A DNA stretch of 64,000 nucleotides from Deinandra increscens subsp. villosa (taxonomy: Eukaryota > Streptophyta > Magnoliopsida > Asterales > Asteraceae). The stretch spans positions 15,161,167 through 15,225,166 of the forward strand of contig JBCNJP010000003.1 of assembly GCA_039602395.1 (NCBI GenBank). Reading direction: 5' to 3'. The position numbers and the translations under genes are program-made. Shown in pieces: positions 10,501 to 18,710 of the stretch (within the stretch, counting starts at the first letter, position 1; every line of letters starts with the position of its first letter). The notes beneath the pieces were generated by a model. It was not told the origin of the DNA. It did not search any database and worked only from the letters and a program-made list of their open reading frames with translations.

Positions 10501-11238
10501 CGAGTACTCGTTGTCGATAACAAAGTTTTTGCTAATTTTTTCTGGAGCAGGCAACTGCTTCTGCAGGTGGAACAAGACGAATTAAGAAGTCTCAATGGAG
10601 CTCTTAACAATGCAGAATTTCTCGGTGGTGAAGATCGCTGGACTTGGGATGAATTAAGTGACACAACTTTTTCCGTTAAAAGTCTCAAAGGAAAGATATA
10701 TGACGCAAGAAATTTGGTGTTAGAAAATGGTTTTGATTGGAACAATTGGATACCCAAAAAGGTATCCTTCTTGGCGTGGAGGCTCAAACAAAACCGCTTA
10801 CCTACGGTGGATGCTTTGGAGATCAGAGGCATTGTAATGGCGGATGAATCATGCCCGTTTTGCTCGGAGTTCAAGGAATCAGTGAACCATCTTTTTATTG
10901 AGTGTAGGTTTGCACAATGTCTGTGGGACTATGTTGGGCGCTGGTGCAAAGTAACAAACTTATATATGTTTTGTCACCAAGACTTGTTAATAATGCATCG
11001 ACATATCCGAGGGAATGCAACACGGAAGAAAGCTATTCAAGTAGTAATCTTTACAACAATTTGGTGTATTTGGAAAGCAAGAAATGAGAAGAGATTCAAC
11101 AATACTGAAGTGGTGCTGTCAAGAATTACAGAAAATATCAAAAATCTAAGTTACCTATGGATAACAAGCAGATCAAAGAAGGCTATTCCTTGGAGACAAT
11201 GGTGTTCCTTCGAACAAATTAGTACTATGTCGTTATAA
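7576..11238 (+). CDS. LINE ORF2: endonuclease / reverse transcriptase
   Basis: A single uninterrupted 1220-codon frame. Residues ~1-230 are an exonuclease-endonuclease-phosphatase fold: MLGDFNDVR (Asp ~140), RLDQILV and SDHCPV (His ~223). Residues ~490-760 are the reverse transcriptase: IALIPKSDDP, DYRPISLIG, VDISKAFDSLNW (Asp ~580), GLRQGDPLSPFLF and the catalytic FADD (~685-688). Residues ~1000-1115 form the zf-RVT domain (WIPKKVSFLAWRLKQNRLP, then CPFC and H-x4-C). The enzyme nicks chromosomal DNA and copies LINE RNA at the nick. The ATGA overlap with ORF1 suggests termination-reinitiation. All key residues look intact, so this copy could still supply ORF2 activity, although its ORF1 is frameshifted and its 5' end is unseen. 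Confidence 0.93.
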   Translation: MNFLTINIRGIGGTDKADWIRGIKSSHGVTFIAIQESKVTDYSNIHFHIFWGRSRFNYETVAAVGRSGGLISIWDPSRFHITGSLKGRYFLVITGFLCGSGELMNIGNIYAPNDPNLRRALWEELTQIKLNHPGMWIMLGDFNDVRAPDERLNSEYVPTHARFFNTFIYDNDLVEYQMTGRRFTYISDSGDKHSRLDQILVCRSFFNKWSSIASLCLPHLHSDHCPVILSTSKTDFGAIPFKIFNSWLEKPEFIEYVLNLCYSFNFSGPSDMALATKLKWLKYKVKDWVMEFRKRESEQYERAVKELNELDLLAESRALSQDEVQARLDCKKIIKEICRARTLDLQQKSRIRWALDGDENSSFFHGIINANMSSNRLHGLMVNDNWISDPSMVKQNVFDFYYQKFLEPDEDRPNFICPNMPVITMVQAASLIVPFSLLEVKNAVFECDGDRAPGPDGFNMNFLKKFWDGLKLDFMKLFEGFFVSGRINSHCFSSFIALIPKSDDPSSLSDYRPISLIGCINKVISKVLSNRLKCVMPAIITPEQSAYLSKRSILDGPLILNEVISCLKHSKRSGMMFKVDISKAFDSLNWRFLDKVMEQMNFPIKWRSWIMSIISSSGTSVLVNGSPTCEFSCQRGLRQGDPLSPFLFIIAMQALSCFIKKSCELGLYHGIRCSPTGTELSHLLFADDVIFLGEWSYQNLMNLRRIMRSFFLISGLGINSKKSMLFGIGVNFSEVSSMASAHRCAAGKIPFKHLGLSIGANMNLTRNWEPVIAVFRKRLSIWKAKTLSFGGRITLIKSVLNSLPTYFFSLYRAPTQVVDILERIRRDFLWAGSNDQRKITWVSWEKTIAPIKYGGLGLGSLKDSNLALMANWWWRFKTDRAGLWRKIIWDIHHGSRSWNYVPCKNLISGPWKQVTRCSLDLLEKGIDLSCLIKGVIGSGSNVMFWLDRWLGDKPLRLLYPSLFGLETSKRCLVSDRVLVVDNKVFANFFWSRQLLLQVEQDELRSLNGALNNAEFLGGEDRWTWDELSDTTFSVKSLKGKIYDARNLVLENGFDWNNWIPKKVSFLAWRLKQNRLPTVDALEIRGIVMADESCPFCSEFKESVNHLFIECRFAQCLWDYVGRWCKVTNLYMFCHQDLLIMHRHIRGNATRKKAIQVVIFTTIWCIWKARNEKRFNNTEVVLSRITENIKNLSYLWITSRSKKAIPWRQWCSFEQISTMSL

Positions 11239-11361
11239 GGTCTTAATTGGTGTATCTTTTGGTGTGTTCTTGTTTCCTTTCTCTCTTTTTTGTATTGTAC
11301 TTTGGCCCATCACCTCGGTGGTTTGTTAATATAATTTTGTTGGCCGTTCAAAAAAAAAAAA
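11239..11361 (+). other. LINE 3' UTR and poly(A) tail
   Basis: About 110 bp of T-rich 3' UTR, ending in TTGGCCGTTC followed by twelve A. No separate gene is present. Confidence 0.85.
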
Positions 11362-11613
11362 TTAAGGTGATGATTATCCTTACAATAATTGTTATTTTAT
11401 TTATTGCCATAAATATCTTTTATTTATTGTTATGCATATACAAATTAAAAAAAAACTAAAAATAAGAAGATATGATTTGGTAGGGAAAACAATTGTGAGT
11501 TTGAATGTGGGAATACCATGTGTCAAAAAAAAATCCTTTGATATAATAGTATGATTAATATAAATCATGATTCTAATATTTAATAAATATACATTTGGTA
11601 TAGAAAATAATTA

Positions 11614-11644
<31 letters not shown>

Positions 11645-12404
11645 CATATTATTCTATATTACATGTTAAATATAAAATATTAAAGAATATATTTATATGT
11701 TAGGTATATAAAACCGGGTGGTATTAGCATTTATATAATAGTGGTAAAAAAGCAAGTTTACATCAGCTTCGTAGAGTCCCGAACCTAGCTTTCCCCTCAC
11801 CAAACCTGCAAATCGTGATCTCAAATCACGTTTTCACCATTTGTGAAAACATTAATTTTTTGACACCATTTTTGTAAATAAAAAATTAAGAAAACACTAT
11901 TTCTGAAAAAGTTCCAAAAATGTGCATGGGGTTAATCTGACTAGACACAAGCTAGTATCGATTAAAGAGTAGTTGTGAAACGGCTTATTAGGATCAAATG
12001 TGGTGCGATCAAATGGACTTGCTGTACAACAAAAAAAGAAAAAGAATAAAGTCATGAATTTTTGTTTCTTTATTAGGCCATTCGTAAAAGAAAGAAAAAA
12101 GTTTTTGTTATAAATCCTCCGTAAAAACGTACAATAAGAGAATGTTTTAACAAATATCATCTTATTATACGGTTTCTTTTTTCCTATTATCACTTGAGTT
12201 AAAAGTTATTGTGTAATATAAATATTGTTATATATGAGTCGCTATTTTTTAATGTAAACGTATACGAATATAACATATTTTTAGATACAAATAATAAAAG
12301 AATATAAATGATTATACATCGTTTGAGAACAAAAAATAATAAATTTAACTACCCACTAATTAACAAAATGAACTTCGCTTCCTGAATGCTTTATACTAAA
12401 CCTA
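11362..12404. other. AT-rich flank 3' of hydrolase copy 1
   Basis: No gene. It contains an (AT)n microsatellite at about 11618-11641 and a ~180-bp block (11903-12086) that recurs in direct orientation at 17611-17784. The same pair recurs in the duplicated segment. Confidence 0.7.
11903..12086 (+). repeat. Internal direct repeat, left member (copy 1)
   Basis: It shares GACTAGACACAAGCTAGTAT, ATCAAATGTGGTGCGATCAA and the whole intervening order with 17611-17784, 5.7 kb away. The pair brackets the hydrolase gene. The right member runs straight into a hAT-like transposase relic, so the left member is probably a fragment of the same transposon. Confidence 0.85.
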
Positions 12405-13949
12405 TTAGTTAGCCTTAAGAAGCGCTTGAAGAATATCACCGCCCATGTCATCCGCAAAGGCAAACGTATGACCTCCACCAACAACCTCATGATACTTGAT
12501 CCATCCAAGTTGTTGGGCTATATAACGTTGTAGTGACACAGGCACAATCCTATCCTCATCACCCATCCATAAGTGAACGGATCCATTACTATTCTGAAAT
12601 GGGTTTTCAAGATCGAGCGGATCGAATTCCCAATTACCCCATCCAATATTCATGTCACGATGGATAGACTCGAATTCTCCTTGTAGCCTCGGTTGTGTTT
12701 GCATCAACTTCAGCTTCATAACACAAAAGACGAGGACTATATAAGTATATAAATAAATATAATTTATTTGAATAAAATTTAGTGTACTGACTCATTGATA
12801 TTAGAAATGGTCTTATCATATGTGATTTTTGAGACAAAATACAGTGAGGTGCTCATGAGATGGTACCTGATTTGGATCTGTTATCATGGCATTTAGCTTT
12901 GCTACAACTTCCACATCCGCGGGAGAAAAAACAGCAGGGTTTTGGGTAATAACAGAAAAACCAGGAAACCATGATTGAGTGTTCCACCAGTAGGTGAGCC
13001 ATGGTAGGTAGTGAGCTACTCGCAAAGACCATTGATCCTGTTGAAGCTGTCGAGAATATGCTTCGCTGGTTAAGTTAGAAGGTAGGTTATGCCACCAGTA
13101 ATTGACTGCAGGAGAAATAAGAATCGCCCCTTGAAGCCTGTTTTATAAGGAAATATAAAACCGTTATTTTTTGTAATTAATGATGCTTCAAAATATATAA
13201 GCCTATCAAGTTTTATATATAAGCATACCTATGAGGGATATATTTTAGGCAAGACCATATGACTTCACCACCCATAGAGTAACCAGCCACATAGAATTTT
13301 TCTCCAAGATTCAACTCATCGGCAAGCTCCTCGATATCCAATGCTAAGCTTTTTACAGTTCGCTTGGGGTCCGGGTCACTTTCTCCATAACCAGGCCGAT
13401 CTAATGCAACGTATATACACTCCAAGTTCTTCAATAACAGCCTGCAGGAATTATCGAGATCAATTATTTACTTACTCATACACTACGGAAAATGAATTAG
13501 CTAGATCGTGGAATGGAAGAAGACATACCGGTGAGGCTGAAAATTCAAAAGGATTCTGGTACTTGCTACAGTCGAAGCAGTGGACGTATATTATTTTAGA
13601 TTTCGCTTCATCTTTTTGAACACCTGATTCTTTATATGATAAATGTCTTCCATCACGTAGTTTTATCCTTGGGGAGGTCAAAGATCCCAACTTTGTGGGA
13701 GGTGGTGGAAGAGTTGTTTGATAAGCCCATGCACAAAACTCCGCAAACAAAACTAGGAGTAATATCTTCAAAACTCCTGGAACGCAAGACATTTGACATA
13801 ATTATATATTGTTTAAGATCATCGTCTATCATCTTTACTTATAAGCTTTCAAAGATGAAATTAACTGACAAAACAAACTCACCGGAGGAGGAATAATCCA
13901 ATTTATATTTCCTGGCATGCGACGAAAAGCTTTTTTTCCCATCCGACAT
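12405..13949 (-). pseudogene. Alpha/beta-hydrolase, copy 1, frameshifted in exon 3
   Basis: The gene model equals that of copy 2: exons 13883-13949, 13529-13776, 13229-13441, 12867-13137 and 12405-12713, minus strand. Exon 3 is 213 bp here but 212 bp in copy 2. One extra T on the plus strand, in CGTATATAC (about 13411-13412), shifts the frame after residue ~115 and brings a TGA at 13376-13378. The product would stop near residue 126, ahead of the catalytic GYSMGG and without the acid and histidine. All splice sites and the rest of the coding sequence are preserved, so the lesion looks recent. Alternatives are a consensus error in the assembly, or translation restarting inside exon 3. The same TATA-like element as copy 2 lies at 14081-14094. 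Confidence 0.85.
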
Positions 13950-14080
13950 TGTTGATGCAATGTTGAGACTAAGAAAAATATAAGTGAACTTTGTATGTGA
14001 AAAGAACAAGCTGGTATTGAGAAAGAAAGAAAGAATGCTATGATAGGATATATAGATAGATATACATGATTTGTGGCTTC

Positions 14081-14094
14081 GGATATATATAGTG
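14081..14094 (-). promoter_or_regulatory. Candidate TATA box of hydrolase copy 1
   Basis: On the minus strand CACTATATATATCC lies about 135 bp upstream of the exon 1 ATG. Position and sequence fit a plant TATA box; there is no further support. Confidence 0.4.
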
Positions 14095-14159
14095 TACGTA
14101 ATCTTCTAGCTAATTGAAAGAGAAATTAACTAGCATCCTATCCTATGAAGCTTACAGGA

Positions 14160-15290
14160 AGCTAGGTTGCTTTCATTGACCACAAATATATTCTAAATTG
14201 ATGGTCATTCAAAATCATTATTTTTTAATTCCCATATGACTTGACTTGACTTGACTGCCCTCCATTCTTATTTGTTTTGTGATAGCCTGAGAGGAGGTAA
14301 AAAAAAAAGAGACTAATATAATTAAAAACGTTTCTTTATGACATAATTCTTTTAATCTAAATAATACTTATACTAATCTTGTTATTAATTATCTACTACT
14401 TTTTATTGATCTTCATTTGTCGTTTTAATGATATAGCGGGCCTATTCCTCAAGTGCGATTGAGACAAGATCCCCGTAATCCTCATTATACGGAGAGGCTT
14501 AGGGCTTTGTAGGAGCGACCTTGATCTAGAGGCCGGTGCGAAGCACCCTAACTCAGCACGTGTGTGTCATGGGCGATTATCACCATGCACCGCTTTACTA
14601 GTGCACGTAGCTCTTCAAAATGTCCTGAGCCACTTGAGAGCACCTTTATATTTTGACTTGGTGCGCTAGATCTGGGACAAACAAGTGGTGCAACCAAAAT
14701 GAGAGGGCATGGAATCGGACGGCATGCACGCCGGTTTGATCCGCGACTTAGGTACATGACGGATCAAGAGGTAATCTGGATAGCCACTGTAAAACCCAAC
14801 AGTAATAGAATAATGTTTAAAAAATGTCATCTTATTTTATCTTATTGTCACTAAAATTACAACTTATTGAGTGATATAAGTTTGTTATGCATAACTTGAT
14901 ACATTCTATTGCAAACACATATACGAATATTGCTTATTTTTAAATAAAAAGAATAACAAATGAGTATAGTGATTAATATACATCATGGAGAACAAAATAC
15001 AATCAATTTAACAAACCGCTTAACAAAAGAAAAGAAAATAAATGTAGTTTATGACATTGGGTGGGTTGGAGGGTGGTGGTTCTTGTTAAAGGATGACAGG
15101 TTAAAGCCATCCTCGTCCAAACCTAATCGAACATATTACCGAACACGGTAGTGGATGGTGGCATGCGGTGGGAGTGGTCAGGTTTTGACGCTAAGCGACG
15201 TAGAGGTTCGAGTTTAAGAGGGAGGGAGATGAAGATGTGTTTGGCACAACACAGATCTGTATACGTTTTTGTTTTTACATCTCGAAACCG
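14160..15290. other. Intergenic DNA with an unidentified GC-richer block (copy 1)
   Basis: 14430-14790 is clearly GC-richer than its surroundings and contains CCTCAAGTGCGATTGAGACA and a GTGCATGC-rich stretch. The longest frame is only 69 codons (minus, 14548-14757) and I recognise no protein or RNA. TGACTTGACTTGACTTGACT at about 14238 is a short tandem repeat. The block recurs at 27925-28285. Confidence 0.5.
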
Positions 15291-15294
15291 TAAG

Positions 15295-15511
15295 GTGGCG
15301 ACATGTCGCTACGGCAGTTTAATAGAAACTCGTCGTCTGTGTTTTCTACAAAAAAACTATATTAAAAATAATACCATAAACCTTAAGTGGCGACTTGTCA
15401 CCACTAAAACTAAAACTCGTTTAAGGCTTTTCGTGAGAAGGAAATAGGATATTAAAAAAAACAAAACCCTATTACCTTCGGTGTCGACATGTCACTACCT
15501 TAGGTTATTTT

Positions 15512-15564
<53 letters not shown>

Positions 15565-15694
15565 TTTTATCAAACCTTGAATTAAAAGAAAATATAAAAA
15601 AACTAAACTAAGTCTATGGTGATAACATGTCGCCACCATAGATTTATAGAATATGGAAACTTTCTCGCTTAATCTAGTGGCGACATGTCACCAC
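15295..15694. repeat. Array of five GTGGCGACATGTCGCCAC-type palindromes (copy 1)
   Basis: Variants of an 18-bp perfect palindrome GTGGCGACATGTCGCCAC occur at 15295-15312, 15387-15404, 15481-15498, 15618-15637 and 15677-15694. Such motifs are known as subterminal repeats of plant CACTA (En/Spm) transposons, where the transposase binds. No CACTA...TAGTG termini or transposase are visible nearby, so this is probably an orphan subterminal region. An AT microsatellite (15514-15561) interrupts the array. Confidence 0.7.
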
Positions 15695-16219
15695 TCTAGT
15701 CAAAATTATCATTTTTTCTGGAAACCATCCCCACAAGTTTTCGACACCAAAACTCTAGTCAAAATAATATTAAATTGGAGAGGAGTATTCTCTACTACAC
15801 GAGATTATGTATCTCTTGTTTTTTCTACACCATCATCTTCACTTTCTTTAAATTTTATTTACACCTAATTGACGCAATGTCATCTCAGGTGCGAGTGTTA
15901 TTTTCGGCGGTACAATATACTATTCTGGCTGTTGTACCCTAGGACATAGAAGGGTGCTCATGTGGATAACTGAAATCCGATTTAAGGGCCTCATGTTTTG
16001 GCACGATCCTCAACCACCTTTAACGATTTAGTTTGCTCAAGTATTGTAGCGGGGTTGGAACTTGGAGATTCAAGATACTAATACTTGTCGAGAAAGATGA
16101 TTTTTATGATTCAAGACCGTTGAAGGTTAACCCTTTGAGCACCCAACATGTTGAATATTTATGGAAAATAGTACATATACGTTTTTCTAAAATTTATTTT
16201 ATCATCTTTTTGTTTTGTA

Positions 16220-16279
16220 TATAGTATAAGTGTTACACATTCCCATGTATATGGTATAAGTGTTACACATTCCCATGTA
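16220..16279 (+). repeat. 30-bp tandem repeat, two units (copy 1)
   Basis: AGTATAAGTGTTACACATTC and its surroundings are repeated head to tail with one difference (TATAGTAT/TATGGTAT). The pair recurs at about 29709-29768. Confidence 0.8.
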
Positions 16280-16439
16280 AAATAACGAGATTATTGATAT
16301 ACGCCAAATGATACATATTTTATATCAAATTATCATCACAATTATGATTATTTCAAGCTAACAACTAACGAAACAACCCAATAATGTTTCCTTTTGAGTT
16401 TTCTTAATCAGTCTAGGTCAAAATCATAAAAGAAGCAGA

Positions 16440-17600
16440 AAAAGATGAAAAACGCAAGAAAAACACGAAGCTTTGTAATTGAAGGCCATAAGCACGGCCC
16501 GTGCCTAGCCAGGCACGGCCCGTGCCCCATCCTTAGCCGCTAAATACAGTTGAAATTCTGTGAAACTAGCACACACGGCCCGTGCCACTGAAATGACACG
16601 GCACGTGCTTCCGTTAACTGACAGGCACAACCCGTGCCCCTGACGCTCACGGCCCGTGCCCGTGAAGCCCATGACCCGTGCCTCTGCCCTCCTTGCGATA
16701 TCTGAAGATATCCTACCAAGCACGGCCCGTGCCCACCTCCATTCTTGCCTATAAATAGCCAACTAAGTCTCCATTTCAAGGTGTGCCTAGTTGTGACAAG
16801 AGAAGATGGTTTAGACATGTTCTAACCAGCTTGATTTGGCTCAGCTTTGCTCCTATTTATCTATAATAAATGTAGTTTTTCTTCTTCTTGTTTTTGGTTT
16901 TCCAGTCTTTTAATCTTTCTATGTTTGTAAGAACCTTCACTTGATATGAAGTTGTTTAAGGTTTGTCTATGAGCCACTCACCTTCTGTTAAGCATATATT
17001 TAAATCAGACTTACGTTTGATTAAACTCGTACACTTACTTGAAAAAAACAAGCTTTTGGTAAAATAGTAAAATGAGCTTACGTAATTACCTTAAGGTAAG
17101 TACGGATGACTTTATGATTACTCTTCTAAATTGAAAGTGTATTATTAACCTTTTGGGACAAACGTGCTTTGAGTATTATAGACCATTTGAGAAGTTGAAA
17201 ACTCATCAGTCGGACGAGTGACACCTGACTGGAGGACGATACATGATCCTAACGGTGACTCGCACCACATGCAAAGTAATACGTTCGTGAGTTTAATGTC
17301 TATGTAAACAAATACGGATTTCACGCAAACTACTGCCTGAAGGTATTGGTTAGGATTGGGGGTTAGTAATACTTTGTCACTTCATAGAATTCGGATAGAT
17401 ACATGTTTGAACGACCATCAGTTAACTTACCACTGCTATATTGCTCCACGATGGGTGCATTTACTCGTGTTATGTGGTGAAATAGTAGTCATAAGTTAAT
17501 CAAGTTTTATGAAATTAAAAGCTTATGTACAAAATGTGTCATCAATATTTCTATATTTTCATATACACCACACGCAGATATACTACAACCCGTATGATGA
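16440..17600 (+). mobile_element. LTR remnant with GCACGGCCCGTGC array and TATA box (copy 1)
   Basis: 16490-16740 holds about eight copies of near-palindromic GCACGGCCCGTGC. A strong TATA element, CCTATAAATAGCC, follows at 16748-16760. The sequence to ~17600 (for example TCATCAGTCGGACGAGTGAC) recurs in inverted orientation at about 59640-61110, inside a 2.8-kb LTR with TGTAACA/TGTTACA ends. I read this as a truncated long LTR, probably Ty3-gypsy. No coding domain is attached. It recurs at about 29930-31090 in copy 2. Confidence 0.65.
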
Positions 17601-17610
17601 CGTGAATTAC

Positions 17611-17784
17611 TGAAAAAAAATTCCGAAAAAATACATGGGGTTCTTCTGACTAGACACAAGCTAGTATCGATTAAAGAATAGTTGTGAAATGGTGTATTTG
17701 GATCAAATGTGGTGCGATCAAATGTACTTGTACAACAAAAAAGAAAAAAGACGTGAATTTTTGTTCTTTATTATGCCATTCGTA
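17611..17784 (+). repeat. Internal direct repeat, right member (copy 1)
   Basis: It matches 11903-12086 (GACTAGACACAAGCTAGTAT and following). It joins the hAT-like relic without a break. Confidence 0.85.
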
Positions 17785-18593
17785 GATAACGGGGAAAACT
17801 ACAAAGCTGCTCGAATGATTTTAGAACAACAACACCCGAAGATGTTTTGGACTCCTTCTACAGCACGTTGTGTGAACCTCATGATTCAATATATTTATGA
17901 GAAAGTACCAAATATGAAGACTACTCTAGTTGATGCAAGAGCAATTGTGGTTTACATTTACAACCATGGAAGGTGTCTTAATATGTTTAGGAAGTTGACG
18001 AAAAACAAGGACCTGCACAGGTCTTGTGTAACAAGGTTTGCAACCTAGTTTTATATCATTCGGAGTATCCATGAGAATCAACATCATATTCAATTTTTGT
18101 TAAATTCTAAGGAATGGAGAAAAAGTGATTTTGCAAAAAAGACGTTTGGAAAGAGAGTCCAGCGAATAGTTATAAAAGCATATTTTTGGAACAACATACA
18201 ACTAGCTTGTCAAGTGCTAGCTCCTTTGTTGTATTTGGTCAGATTGGTTGATACGGAAGAGAAGCTATGTATGGGTTATATCTATGATGCGGTGAATAGA
18301 GCAAAGGAGAAAATCCAGAAAAATCTTACAGATGACAGATTGGTCACTAAACTTTGGGGTATGAATCAAGCAAGATGGTCCGACCAACTTCATCACCCAT
18401 TACATGAAGGCATTGAACTTTATGTCTTGTTTAGCATGGGGAAAATTCGATGGAGATAAGGAAGAGCAGGGAAATTGTTACAGGACCTTATGTTGATATT
18501 GACCTTCTAGTGCCGGATGATGATGAGAATGATAAAGTGAGGCAAGACTTGAATCTATACATTGATTCATTTGGGCAATTTGGCTCGGAGTAA
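17773..18593 (+). pseudogene. hAT-family (DUF659-type) transposase relic, copy 1
   Basis: It begins MPFVDNGENYKAARMILEQQ and continues FWTPSTARCVNLM, then HRSCVTRFAT. This is the RNase-H-like core of hAT/DUF659 transposases, where TDN-x-NY and FWTPCAAHCIDLM are usual; the Cys-Ala-Ala-His stretch here reads Ser-Thr-Ala-Arg. A stop after RFAT (18046-18048) and a frameshift lead to the next block, NSKEWRKSDFAKKTFGKRVQ (18097-18459). A last acidic block with DVDLL-like residues ends at TAA 18591-18593. No BED zinc finger, terminal inverted repeats or dimerisation domain are visible. It is non-functional. Confidence 0.75.
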
Positions 18594-18710
18594 GATTTCA
18601 TGACTTAACCTTAGGTTATGATTCAGATATCTACCATTTTTTTAATGTTTTATGCTTAATATACATTACTATTAACAAGCTGGATACCCACCCGCGCGTT
18701 GCGGCGGGGA

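Larger units (their letters stand above)
6875..11361 (+). mobile_element. LINE (L1-type non-LTR retrotransposon), 5' end in gap
   Basis: The visible part consists of the C-terminal half of ORF1, a complete ORF2, a short 3' UTR and a terminal A12 run at 11350-11361. The domain order endonuclease, reverse transcriptase, zf-RVT is that of plant L1-clade LINEs. It mobilises by target-primed reverse transcription. The base after the poly(A) is the first base of the duplicated 11.55-kb segment. The second copy of that segment has the same flank at 24864 without a LINE, so the LINE sits exactly at that edge in copy 1. The 5' target duplication cannot be seen. Confidence 0.93.

Noticed and set aside
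10272..10874. 200-codon minus-strand frame
   Set aside because: It is antisense to the well-supported LINE ORF2 and has no recognisable domain.
13341..13896. Plus-strand frames at 13341-13619 and 13636-13896
   Set aside because: They are antisense to hydrolase exons and introns.
14548..14757. 69-codon minus-strand frame in the GC-richer block
   Set aside because: No family resemblance, and it is too short to support; kept only as part of an unidentified block.
15514..15561. Long (AT)n tracts here and at 24707-24744, 29008-29050 and 47205-47246 as functional sites
   Set aside because: Ordinary microsatellites that differ in length between the duplicates; no further signal.
16505..16818. Minus-strand frames rich in ARAV/GHGP repeats (85 and 92 codons) and their copies at 29994-30307
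   Set aside because: They are translations of the GCACGGCCCGTGC motif array inside an LTR; frames on one strand overlap each other and vary only with the DNA repeat.
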